Assembly: GCA_009711705.1 (NCBI GenBank)
Contig: VENG01000011.1
Span: 124,001 to 188,000 of the forward strand
Source of the DNA: Bacillota bacterium
GTDB lineage: Bacteria; Bacillota; Desulfotomaculia; Desulfotomaculales; VENG01
Direction: 5' to 3'
DNA: 64,000 nt
Shown: positions 35,192 through 42,950 of the stretch, piece by piece
Position numbering within the stretch: position 1 is the stretch's first letter
How the letters are laid out: each line of letters starts with the position of its first letter
Translations under genes and position numbers: made by a program
Notes under the pieces: model-generated
What the model saw: the letters and a program-made list of their open reading frames with translations, nothing else
Database searches by the model: none
What the model was told of the DNA's origin: nothing

Positions 35192-35215
35192 AGATTCCGC
35201 TCCTTTCGGGGAGAA

Positions 35216-35352
35216 TAAAGAAGACTTGGTTTACAGCCTGTTAATCCCATTAGTTGGGGACATTCCTGTCCCCAGAGAAATACCCAAGCTTCAGCAGGTG
35301 TGTCCCCTTTCCTTATGCGAGGTCGGGGTCTTACAGGCTGTGCGAAGATAAA
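35216..35352 (+). repeat. dispersed structured repeat, copy B (137 bp, short form)
   Basis: Nearly identical to copy A but lacking about 50 bases that hold the first hairpin; the junction runs GACTTGGTT directly into TACAGCCTG. The outer ACAGCCTGT/ACAGGCTGT pair and the inner TGGGGACA hairpin are kept. It lies in the pmbA leader. Confidence 0.85.
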
Positions 35353-35450
35353 GTCGCTAAAGACTTATTTATATGTCACATTAGTATAATTCGCTTAGGA
35401 CGAAAGTATTCCTGTTTATACCAGGGCAAAACCCAAAACAAAATCCAATC

Positions 35451-35477
35451 ATACAATTTATGGAAGGTTGATTGTAT
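35451..35477. promoter_or_regulatory. inverted repeat upstream of the DUF3243 gene
   Basis: ATACAAT and ATTGTAT are separated by 13 bases in the A/T-rich stretch between repeat B and the DUF3243 gene. It could be an operator. A TATAAT-like element at about 35527 has no good -35. Nothing else is seen in 35353-35561. Confidence 0.3.
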
Positions 35478-35561
35478 AAAATGCAGATTTAGAGAGAAAC
35501 TATAAATATCAAAAATAATAAAGCCGTATAATTTACTGCTATGACGAAAGGGTGGTAGAAC

Positions 35562-35828
35562 GTGTTAAACTTTGACTTTAATAAGGTAAGTAGCGACTGG
35601 GACAGCTGGAAACAGTATTTGAGGCAGGCCATGGAATTTGCCGGGGAGCTGGGCATTGCCAGGGATAAAATACATTCTTTGGCAGAACAAGCTGGGGAGC
35701 TACTGGCGGAAAATGTACCGCCGGCAAACCCCGAGCAAAAAGCTCTGAAGGAATTATGGTCCGTTGCGGATAACCAGGAAAAGAAAGTCATTGCCAATTT
35801 AATGACCAAGCTGGTAACAAAACAGTAA
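35562..35828 (+). CDS. DUF3243 family small protein (YmfJ-like)
   Basis: 88 residues, helical, with the family pattern DWDSWKQYLRQAMEFAGELGIARDKIHSLAEQAGELLAENVPPANPEQKALKELW. Start is GTG with AAGGGTGG about 9 bases before. It is one of only two plus-strand genes in the window and points toward tldD, with which it shares a bidirectional terminator. Function unknown. In the window it separates tldE from tldD, genes that normally adjoin. Confidence 0.85.
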   Translation: MLNFDFNKVSSDWDSWKQYLRQAMEFAGELGIARDKIHSLAEQAGELLAENVPPANPEQKALKELWSVADNQEKKVIANLMTKLVTKQ

Positions 35829-35834
35829 AGTGAG

Positions 35835-35862
35835 AAAGAGGCCGTAATAAACCGGCCTCTTT
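35835..35862. terminator. bidirectional intrinsic terminator between DUF3243 and tldD
   Basis: AAAGAGGCCG-TAATAAAC-CGGCCTCTTT, a perfect 10-bp stem, with TTCCTTTTT on the plus side and A/T-rich sequence on the minus side, between convergent genes. Confidence 0.85.
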
Positions 35863-35877
35863 CCTTTTTGGGGCGCC

Positions 35878-37296
35878 CTAAAGTCTTCTAATTTTTCCGT
35901 TAGGTCTGTTTTGTTCAGTTCCGCCTACAATAATCTCTTTAATGGCCATGGTGGGCTGGGCGTCACTTACCGGAACTCCCTGACCTTCCTTGCCGCAGGT
36001 ACCGATAGTGAACCCTAGATCACTTCCTACCATTTCTACGTTGGCCAGAACTTCCGGCCCGTTACCGGTAAGGGTAGCTCCCCGTACCATGGGCCCTATT
36101 TCCCCGTTTTCGATCAAATACCCTTCCGCAACATCAAAAACAAAGTCCCCGGTGGTGGTGTTTACCTGACCACCACCCATTTTTTTAACCAGTAGACCTT
36201 TGTTTACCCCTTTAATTATTGTTTCCGGATCGTCTTTTCCCGGGGCAATATAGGTGTTGCCCATACGCGGTATAGGTTTATCCTGGTATGACTCCCTGCG
36301 CCCGTGCCCGTTCGATTTCCGGCCGTCAACGGTGGATGTCAGCCGGTCATACATGTAGTCTTTAAGTATACCATTTTCGATGAGGGTAACCGGTTTAGAA
36401 GGTACCCCTTCATCGTCAAAACTGTATGAGCCGTAGCGATCCTGCATGGTGGCATCATCAATCACAGTGATCTTGTCCGAGGCCACTTTATCTCCAATTT
36501 TACCAGCATACACCGAAAGCTCTTTTTGAACCAAGTCTGCCTCCATACCATGCCCACAGGCTTCGTGTACCATGGTGCCGCCGGCCTCGGCAGACATAAC
36601 CACCGGCATCCTTCCAGACGGGGCAGGCTTAGCCTTAAGCATTTGGCGCGCCCTGTCAGCGGCACTCTGGGCAACGTCTTCCGGTAGGAATTTTTTAAAA
36701 AGTTCAAACCCACTGTGGCTGCCTACCACCTCCATGCCGGTTTGAATAATATCATTTTCCGTAGCCACCGCTTGCACAAATAAGCGTGTACGGATACGTT
36801 CGTCTTCTACGTAATCACCTTCGCTGTTAGCTATAGTTACCTGTTGGACAACATCGCCGTAGCCTACCATCACTTGCTTAATGGCATCTCCTCCTGCTTC
36901 ACGTGCTGCCCGGTCGGCAGCATTAACCGCCGCTACCTTCTCTTCAGTCTTGATGTCTTCCGGACGCATTTTTATGTCAAAATCCACCACGGGCTGAAGC
37001 TTAGTTAAATCGATATTCAATTCTTTTTTGGTGCCGACAGCAGCATGGCTAACTATTTCAGCAGCTTTGGTCAGCCCTTCAAGGGTCAGGTCATTAGTAT
37101 AAGCATAGGAAGTTGATTCACCGGAAATGACACGAATGCCGGCGCCGATGTCCGTTCCCGTGTGCACCCGCTCTATATTGCCTCCCTCGCAGCTTATACC
37201 CGTACCTTTTTTATTTTCAATAAAAATGTCGGCAAAGTCGCCGCCTTCCGACATAGCCGCGGCTAGAACGTCCTTTAAAATTTGTTTATCGATCAT
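35878..37296 (-). CDS. tldD: TldD, zinc metalloprotease subunit
   Basis: About 472 residues with the zinc motif HEACGH (H244, E245, H249) in GGTMVHEACGHGMEADLV, and GRRESYQDKPIPRMGNTYI. It forms the catalytic subunit of the TldD-TldE protease, cytoplasmic. Start chosen at the ATG preceded by GGAGGG (spacing about 6-7); an upstream ATG lies 6 codons earlier inside that SD region. It lies upstream of tldE in direction of transcription, but repeat B and a convergent gene intervene, so co-transcription is doubtful. Confidence 0.95.
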   Translation of the reverse strand: MIDKQILKDVLAAAMSEGGDFADIFIENKKGTGISCEGGNIERVHTGTDIGAGIRVISGESTSYAYTNDLTLEGLTKAAEIVSHAAVGTKKELNIDLTKLQPVVDFDIKMRPEDIKTEEKVAAVNAADRAAREAGGDAIKQVMVGYGDVVQQVTIANSEGDYVEDERIRTRLFVQAVATENDIIQTGMEVVGSHSGFELFKKFLPEDVAQSAADRARQMLKAKPAPSGRMPVVMSAEAGGTMVHEACGHGMEADLVQKELSVYAGKIGDKVASDKITVIDDATMQDRYGSYSFDDEGVPSKPVTLIENGILKDYMYDRLTSTVDGRKSNGHGRRESYQDKPIPRMGNTYIAPGKDDPETIIKGVNKGLLVKKMGGGQVNTTTGDFVFDVAEGYLIENGEIGPMVRGATLTGNGPEVLANVEMVGSDLGFTIGTCGKEGQGVPVSDAQPTMAIKEIIVGGTEQNRPNGKIRRL

Positions 37297-37375
37297 GCTA
37301 ATCCCTCCAAACATACTATTTCATCATTCCAATATTTTCTGTAACCGAAACAAATTCTATACAGACTTTATTCAC

Positions 37376-38080
37376 TCACTTGTTGTTTATTGCCGGACGT
37401 GATGTTGCTTCCAGCAAAGTACTCTCTCCGGTAAGAGGTTTCTTAAAAACATTTTGGCGCCCCACTTTTACCGGTACGGGTTCGTCGAACTGCAGCTCTT
37501 TAACTGCTGTCTTATTGATGTACAGTATCAGCGAGCATTTAGCTGTTACCTCAACATGTTTGTCATTTTGATCTTCTGAGCTTTTGGGTAGGTGGGGTTC
37601 CAGTTTTAGCTCTATTATTTCGCAAAGGTTAAGGGGATTCTTAACATCTTCCACCCAGGCCAAGTATTGTACAACATCACTGTACGCACCTCGCACTCCC
37701 AATTGAAGTGGCAATTGCTTATAATTAGCTTTATTCATAACAGGCAGTGGTTGAAAAAAGTTTAAGACTATATTTTGTTTTTTAGCCTGTAAACCAAACA
37801 ATGCAAGAGCTCTTCCATCTTGCATGTTAGTTGAAAAAAGTGCCTGCAATAAAGCAAGCCTCTCTTGGGCACGACCCAGTTCCCTTTTTTCCTGTTTATA
37901 ATTTGAAATGAGGCTCAAGTTAGTATTCAGCCGTTCGCTGGCAAATTCGATATCGTCACGAAGTTTCACATAACTCCTGAGAGGAGTATAAAAAACAAAA
38001 TACAAAATACAAAATAGCAGAACACTTGTTAAGGCCAAAGTTAAAATTGTCTTCGCCACAGGTCCGAACCGGTCAAACAT
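37376..38080 (-). CDS. pilO: type IV pilus assembly protein PilO
   Basis: About 234 residues. One N-terminal membrane helix (about 11-31: LALTSVLLFCILYFVFYTPL), a coiled-coil (about 38-80), then a ferredoxin-like domain with QLPLQLGVRGAYSDVVQYLAWVEDVKNPLNL, the PilO pattern. PilM-PilN-PilO form the inner-membrane alignment complex. The ATG inside the pilN overlap is chosen over an upstream GTG. Last gene of the pilus operon. Confidence 0.85.
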   Translation of the reverse strand: MFDRFGPVAKTILTLALTSVLLFCILYFVFYTPLRSYVKLRDDIEFASERLNTNLSLISNYKQEKRELGRAQERLALLQALFSTNMQDGRALALFGLQAKKQNIVLNFFQPLPVMNKANYKQLPLQLGVRGAYSDVVQYLAWVEDVKNPLNLCEIIELKLEPHLPKSSEDQNDKHVEVTAKCSLILYINKTAVKELQFDEPVPVKVGRQNVFKKPLTGESTLLEATSRPAINNK

Positions 38081-38672
38081 TACTGTCACTCTCTTCCGTA
38101 TAAACGGTTATAGAGAAATCCATTACCTTTTCAGAAGGGTTTTCATTTATGTTATTAATGAATGCCTTTTCTACATACACAAGTTGGTTTAAGGAATTAG
38201 CAAATATGCCCACGGAAGATACATTAAAGGCCTTCCCTTCGATAGTTAGAGCATTTGGATCAACCAATTCGTTTTCTGTCATAGGTTGAGGGTTTAATGT
38301 CCTGGCGTCATGATGTATGTTAATACTGGTTAACCAGGTATCAACTGGTAGTATATTTTTTACATCTTTTAACATGTAAGACCAAGTTCTCTGTTCGTAG
38401 ATTAAATTTTCCAGAACAGTATTAGATTTTTCAACTTCCTTTTGTTCCTGCTGCAGCAAATTAATCTCTTTCACCTGAGGTTCTAATTTTATCAACTGCT
38501 TGTTAAGGCGTGATAATTCATTTTGCATTAGTATAAAACGATAGGAGAAACTAAAAGATAATACCAAAAACAGTATTGATGCTATTACTAAAATTGTAAT
38601 GTAAAAACGCTTGTTTTGTCTAACATTGAAGTGGCCGCGTAATTCTAAAGGCAAAAGATTAATTTTATACAT
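38073..38672 (-). CDS. pilN: type IV pilus assembly protein PilN
   Basis: 199 residues beginning MYKINLLP, the conserved PilN N-terminus that binds PilM. One membrane helix (about 26-48), then a coiled coil and a small beta-alpha domain with LPVDTWLTSINIHHD. The start overlaps the pilM stop and the end overlaps pilO, consistent with coupled translation of PilMNO. Confidence 0.88.
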   Translation of the reverse strand: MYKINLLPLELRGHFNVRQNKRFYITILVIASILFLVLSFSFSYRFILMQNELSRLNKQLIKLEPQVKEINLLQQEQKEVEKSNTVLENLIYEQRTWSYMLKDVKNILPVDTWLTSINIHHDARTLNPQPMTENELVDPNALTIEGKAFNVSSVGIFANSLNQLVYVEKAFINNINENPSEKVMDFSITVYTEESDSNV

Positions 38673-39699
38673 TATCCATCAACCTTCGTAAGGCAAGCCC
38701 CAAGACAATACTGAAAGCCGGGTCTATTCCTCCCACACTATCATTAAACCGAACTGATTCCACCGGGAGCTTAAGTTCATTGGACAGAGTCTCGGGTAAC
38801 CCTATCAAATTACTTTCACCACCGGTTAAAATCACTTTACTCACCTTAGAATCGCCTACCTTACTGTGATAAAACTCTATAGATAGAAGTAACTCTTTAA
38901 GCAGTTCCTCCGGGGCTTTTATAAGTCCCTGTTGGTGTTTTAAAACAGAGGCTGCTTGCGCATCAATGCCGAGGGTCTGTTGTATTTCCTCTGTAATACC
39001 CCAGCCACCCACAGGTAAAACGCGCGTATATTTAACTGACTTGCCGGCGACAAATAGAATATGCGTACTAAGAGCTCCAATATCGGCAACGACCAGTGTT
39101 TCGCCAGAGTTACCGCCTTCCCGGTTGGATTCTACAAACTTATTACCGGCAGAGAAAAGACGCCATAACGCGAGGGGTTTAAGATCCAAAACAGCTAGCC
39201 TTAAGCCTGCCTTTTCAAAGACTTCAAAAAAACGGTACACCAACTCTGTCGAAACTGCAGTTACCAGTAGATGTTGCTTGTTTTGTTTGATCCTATTTTC
39301 TAATGATACAAACTCAACAAGCATATCACTTACCGATACGGGAATGTTTTTTTTAGCTTCCCAACGAACCGCTTTTTTAAGCTCTTTTTCCGGCATTTGT
39401 GGCATTTCAACATGACGGGTGATGACATTGTTACCCCAGACAGTACTAATGATTTTTCTGTTTTCCAATCCGTATTCCTCTACCATATGCTTTAAAGTTT
39501 TAGCTAAAACTTCATAATCCGGTTCCGGAAAAAATAAACCCTGAGGATTTGGTATCTTATGTAAAATGGAAATCTCAAACTCATTGTTCCGGAGCGAGAG
39601 CTCGGCGAGTTTAATGGAATCGGTACCTAAGTCCAAAGCCAAAGCTCCTTGGGGTTTAGGTAAAAAGTCCCTGAAAGCAGTTTTCAGCATCCAACTCAT
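38665..39699 (-). CDS. pilM: type IV pilus assembly ATPase-like protein PilM
   Basis: 344 residues, actin-like fold: GALALDLGTDSIKLAEL at the start (phosphate-1 loop), VVADIGALSTHILFVAGK (phosphate-2) and VILTGGESNLIGLPETLSNELKLPVE (adenosine motif). It is cytoplasmic and binds the PilN tail. AGGTGA lies 7 bases before the ATG. The gene follows four prepilin-type genes. Confidence 0.92.
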   Translation of the reverse strand: MSWMLKTAFRDFLPKPQGALALDLGTDSIKLAELSLRNNEFEISILHKIPNPQGLFFPEPDYEVLAKTLKHMVEEYGLENRKIISTVWGNNVITRHVEMPQMPEKELKKAVRWEAKKNIPVSVSDMLVEFVSLENRIKQNKQHLLVTAVSTELVYRFFEVFEKAGLRLAVLDLKPLALWRLFSAGNKFVESNREGGNSGETLVVADIGALSTHILFVAGKSVKYTRVLPVGGWGITEEIQQTLGIDAQAASVLKHQQGLIKAPEELLKELLLSIEFYHSKVGDSKVSKVILTGGESNLIGLPETLSNELKLPVESVRFNDSVGGIDPAFSIVLGLALRRLMDNV

Positions 39700-39709
39700 A
39701 ATATATCAC

Positions 39710-40135
39710 CTAATCCGGCAACACCGGGTACATTTCTGACCACAGCATTATTTGCACAGGGTCAGATACTTTGACAGAAGCTTTCAAAGACTGTTTGGCC
39801 TGGTTATGATAGCCTACTGAAGTTATGTATAGAATGGTATCTTCAAAGTCCATTTGTTTGCGGACCGTCACCGTTACCCCATCATAATAAAAGCGACTGT
39901 TTTGGTTCAGATAAAGATCATTGGTAATCCATTCAGGTTCGCCGGCAATTTTTGCCAATATTCTTTCTACACCCGCATCCGCATTATAGTAGGCCTGTGC
40001 TTTATCAATTTGGTTGTAGGAGGTTACGTAGTAGTTTACGCCTATATCTAAAAGAGAAACAGTCAGGAAAAATAAGATCATCATAACAATCAACGCCAAA
40101 ACTAGTGCTTGCCCTTGCTGGTTTCTAACATACAT
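39710..40135 (-). CDS. PilX-like pilus-associated protein
   Basis: 141 residues. An N-terminal helix (QGQALVLALIVMMILFFLTVSLLDIGVNYYVTS) resembling the PilX N-terminal domain is followed by a short beta domain. No classic prepilin GF cleavage site; leader MYVRNQQGQA could be cut after G8. Likely a minor component. Position among minor pilins and before pilM supports the call. Confidence 0.65.
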   Translation of the reverse strand: MYVRNQQGQALVLALIVMMILFFLTVSLLDIGVNYYVTSYNQIDKAQAYYNADAGVERILAKIAGEPEWITNDLYLNQNSRFYYDGVTVTVRKQMDFEDTILYITSVGYHNQAKQSLKASVKVSDPVQIMLWSEMYPVLPD

Positions 40136-40148
40136 ATTTTATGCCTAC

Positions 40149-40613
40149 CTAAAAACCAAATATTTGAGATCTCATTCTGACGCTGGTAGTGTACGAAATT
40201 TCTTTAGAACCATGGTTTTTCCCGGTCACTTTTATCTCTACCAGACCTTGAGGACCATACAAAAACCCCAGAGTATGCACCTTATCAGCAACGGGCTGTT
40301 TTACGGCATGTCCCTTTTTGCGATACAGAGTATTTCCTTCCAGGGAATACTCAATTGTCTCAGTATCAAAACTAATAATTTTGATACTGCTTGCATTACT
40401 GTCGGGGTGTAATTCTTTTGCCTGCCTGACTTCTCGCGACATACGGTTTAGAGCAACAGATAAACTATCCTGCATCTCCATTAGCTCAAGCTCATTACCC
40501 AAAGTAAGTACATTGATCTGATAAATGCTTAAGATGGTCACCAAAAACAACCCCAAAAGTGACAAGGACAGTAATATTTCAATCAAAGTAAACCCGGAAC
40601 TACTTTTTAGCAT
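40149..40613 (-). CDS. type IV prepilin-like protein (PilW/GspJ type)
   Basis: 154 residues with a perfect class III prepilin signal: leader MLKSSSG then FTLIEILLSLSLLGLFLVTILSIY, cleaved by PilD with E at +5. The C-terminal domain is beta-rich. It overlaps the preceding PilV-like gene by 14 bases. Minor pilin of the tip complex by analogy. Confidence 0.8.
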   Translation of the reverse strand: MLKSSSGFTLIEILLSLSLLGLFLVTILSIYQINVLTLGNELELMEMQDSLSVALNRMSREVRQAKELHPDSNASSIKIISFDTETIEYSLEGNTLYRKKGHAVKQPVADKVHTLGFLYGPQGLVEIKVTGKNHGSKEISYTTSVRMRSQIFGF

Positions 40614-40974
40614 TTAACCCACTCAGCGTGACGCTTTTCTCTTTCCCTGTATCTTCGTAATTAACGGTCACGACAATCCTTTGCAAAAATTCACTTTCAC
40701 GTTCAACCTGCACGGTACAAGAATAACCTGGGTATGCATCGAAAGAAGTTATAAAAACCTGTGTTGGTGGTTCATCCTCGAAAGGAACTTTGAACTCTTC
40801 TAATTTTCCCTGTGCCAGGTACAATGCAACGGTCTCCCTGTGGCTTTGACTTGCCACCGGGATGTTGGAATGCAGAATCTTTGTTAAGGGAATGAGGGTT
40901 AGCGCGAGCATTACGAAAGCAAACAAAACCTCAATTAAAGAAAAACCCTTTTTGTTTTGCAGATAAATCATCAC
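40600..40974 (-). CDS. type IV prepilin-like protein (PilV/GspI type)
   Basis: 124 residues with prepilin signal NKKG-FSLIEVLFAFVMLALTLIPLTKI. Short globular part with VTVNYEDTGKEKSVTLSGL. The two ATGs at the start are equally possible; GAGG lies 6-9 bases before. PilV/GspI-type minor pilins act in initiation of pilus assembly. Confidence 0.78.
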   Translation of the reverse strand: MMIYLQNKKGFSLIEVLFAFVMLALTLIPLTKILHSNIPVASQSHRETVALYLAQGKLEEFKVPFEDEPPTQVFITSFDAYPGYSCTVQVERESEFLQRIVVTVNYEDTGKEKSVTLSGLNAKK

Positions 40975-40991
40975 TTACCTCTAATTGGTAA

Positions 40992-41474
40992 TTAATAATA
41001 GCTTGAGGGCGGTTTATTATCTATGCGCACACGCCCCGTTTTACCTATCACCACGTAAAGTTTTTCTTCAAATTTATTTGCAATTTGAATAGTACCGCCA
41101 AAGCCATACGCCGGGTATCCGGAACAGTTTACATATATTCTGTTGGACTCAAAATTCGTTTCATACAAATTTATCCCCACGGGTAATTCTAACACTTTTA
41201 TGATATTGATTCCTGCCATGATATAATAACGATCAATGTCAATATTTCTACTGGGGTCAACAAGAAATTGCATCTTATACCCGGAGCTCTCTTCTGTCAA
41301 TGCACTAGCTTGCATGGTCCTAATTTCCCATAGCATTCGCCGCGCCGATACATGTAGTTTATGATGGGCAAGGGGTCTTTGCAGATTTATAAATGTAACG
41401 GAAAGCATAATGCCAATAAGGGCAATGACTAGCATAATCTCCAATAATGTATAACCGGCTTGCAGTTTTACCAT
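40992..41474 (-). CDS. type IV prepilin-like protein (FimT/GspH type)
   Basis: About 160 residues. The start is set at the ATG that gives a short leader MVKLQAG followed by YTLLEIMLVIALIGIMLSVTFINLQRP, a standard prepilin N-terminus with Glu at +5; the frame is open to ATG 41525 but that would add an atypical 17-residue extension. The C-terminal domain matches the GspH/FimT size. It lies directly after the hairpin pair following pilC. No gene for a major pilin is seen in the cluster. Confidence 0.75.
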   Translation of the reverse strand: MVKLQAGYTLLEIMLVIALIGIMLSVTFINLQRPLAHHKLHVSARRMLWEIRTMQASALTEESSGYKMQFLVDPSRNIDIDRYYIMAGINIIKVLELPVGINLYETNFESNRIYVNCSGYPAYGFGGTIQIANKFEEKLYVVIGKTGRVRIDNKPPSSYY

Positions 41475-41555
41475 TTTAAAACGCCACTTACTTGTTTGAA
41501 CATTCATTTTAAAAGGTACAACCATTCCCTTTATAAAGTTGATCTGCTTCTTAAG

Positions 41556-41620
41556 ACTCCCACTTCTATAAGTAGGAGTTCCTCTTTTTACTTCAGGTGG
41601 GGTGGAATCCCCATCTGAAG
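41556..41620. mobile_element. pair of hairpins resembling an IS200/IS605-type end (remnant)
   Basis: Two adjacent palindromes: ACTCCCACTT-CTAT-AAGTAGGAGT (one mismatch, 41556-41579) and a 30-base one at 41591-41620 with arms CTTCAGGTGGGG and CCCCATCTGAAG. Subterminal hairpins of this kind mark IS200/IS605 elements and their derivatives. No transposase is present, so this would be a remnant. It also could act as the pilC terminator. The second hairpin resembles hairpin 1 of the dispersed repeat. Confidence 0.45.
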
Positions 41621-41623
41621 CCC

Positions 41624-42832
41624 TTATTCATAAATGGTTTCGATTACTTTTACCATGGGCAAATATACAGATGATACAAGAAAACCTATAATGCCCCCCA
41701 CGATGATAATTAAAACCGGCTCGGCCAAGCTTATTATGCGTGAGAGTGCATTATGCAATTCTTTTTCATAAAACGAGGCCACTTGTTCTAAGGGCTTATC
41801 TAGTTCCCCTGTCTTTTCCCCCACTTTAACCATTTGAGTCACCATAGGGGGGAAAATTTGGCTTTGAACTAAACCCTCGGCTACTTCTAGGCCCCTGCTT
41901 ATATTATTTCTGGTTTCATCTATGGCCATAGCCACAACAGTGTTGGGGACGGTACCTTTGGCAGTATCCATGGCCTGGATGATAGGAATGCCACTGCGGA
42001 TTAAAAGACTTAAAGTGCGGCAAAAACGAGTGATGCATATGGTTTTTATAAAGTTACCACAGAGAGGTAGTCCAAGCAGTGTTTTATCGATCAATATCCT
42101 GCCCCTGGTCATGCGATACATGCCTACAACCGTAAGATAAAATAAAACGGTAAAAGTTAAAACCAGATACCAGTATTTTGCCATGAAGTTGTTTATACCC
42201 AGTAAAACTCTGGTCGCTAATGGTAAAGCGGTATTTTGTTGGTTCAACATATGTACCAAAGGAGGGAAAACAAAAGTTATTATGATCAATAACGCTATTA
42301 AAGAAACAACCGCTACAATAAGTGGATAGGAAATGGCTAACTTTACTCTTTCTTCCAGGTCGTATTCTTTTTCAAAATGTAAAGCCACTTGTTCCAGAGT
42401 ATGGTCCAAATTACCACTCTGTTCTCCGGCTTTAATCATCCCTATAAAAATTTTGGGGAATACATTTGGATATTGTTGCAGGGTTTCGGAGAAGGGATAT
42501 CCTTGCTCTAGAGACCTAATTAAGTTACCGGTAATGCCTGACAATCGTCTACTTTTGACATGGTACTCTAACACTGCCAGGCAGGCTAAGATAGGCACAC
42601 CTGCGCTAATCATGGCCGCTAACTGTCTACAAAATGCTGCAAGATCTTTCTTGTTAACTCCTTGCTTTCTAAAAAGTTTATTCCATTGGAACAGAACAGG
42701 ATAAACCTTGATAATATAATAGCCCTGATTCTGCAGTCGGGATACTACCGTCTCTTTATTTTGTGCTTCTATGATTCCGCTAAAGGGGTTTCCCAGCCTA
42801 TCACGGACCCGGTACCCGTAAGCTTTGAGCAT
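41624..42832 (-). CDS. pilC: type IV pilus inner-membrane platform protein PilC
   Basis: 402 residues of the GspF/PilC family. Two tandem T2SSF domains (about 60-190 and 265-390) share the pattern FCRQLAAMISAGVPI...EQSGNLDHTLEQVA and FCRTLSLLIRSGIPI...EKTGELDKPLEQVA. Three membrane helices lie near 168-190, 217-240 and 370-392. It is the base on which PilB extends the pilus. The SD (TTAGAG) is poor; a strong AAGGAGG about 60 bases upstream instead leads a 5-codon ORF. Confidence 0.93.
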   Translation of the reverse strand: MLKAYGYRVRDRLGNPFSGIIEAQNKETVVSRLQNQGYYIIKVYPVLFQWNKLFRKQGVNKKDLAAFCRQLAAMISAGVPILACLAVLEYHVKSRRLSGITGNLIRSLEQGYPFSETLQQYPNVFPKIFIGMIKAGEQSGNLDHTLEQVALHFEKEYDLEERVKLAISYPLIVAVVSLIALLIIITFVFPPLVHMLNQQNTALPLATRVLLGINNFMAKYWYLVLTFTVLFYLTVVGMYRMTRGRILIDKTLLGLPLCGNFIKTICITRFCRTLSLLIRSGIPIIQAMDTAKGTVPNTVVAMAIDETRNNISRGLEVAEGLVQSQIFPPMVTQMVKVGEKTGELDKPLEQVASFYEKELHNALSRIISLAEPVLIIIVGGIIGFLVSSVYLPMVKVIETIYE

Positions 42833-42870
42833 TTTCTCTAACCGCCTATTTGATACTTGTTAAATTCTAA

Positions 42871-42888
42871 TTATTCTACTAAATACAT
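42871..42888 (-). other. five-codon ORF with strong ribosome site upstream of pilC
   Basis: AAGGAGG, 7-base spacer, then ATG TAT TTA GTA GAA TAA. It lies in the 118-base gap between pilB and pilC. It may be a leader peptide coupling translation, or the vestige of a lost gene start such as pilT. Confidence 0.3.
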
Positions 42889-42950
42889 AAAATTTCCTCC
42901 TTATTTACTGCAATTGTGCTAATTTTCTGTTAAACAAAGATGCGCCTCAG

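Noticed and set aside
35489..35809. 106-residue minus-strand frame
   Set aside because: Antisense to the DUF3243 gene, which has a recognisable family pattern.
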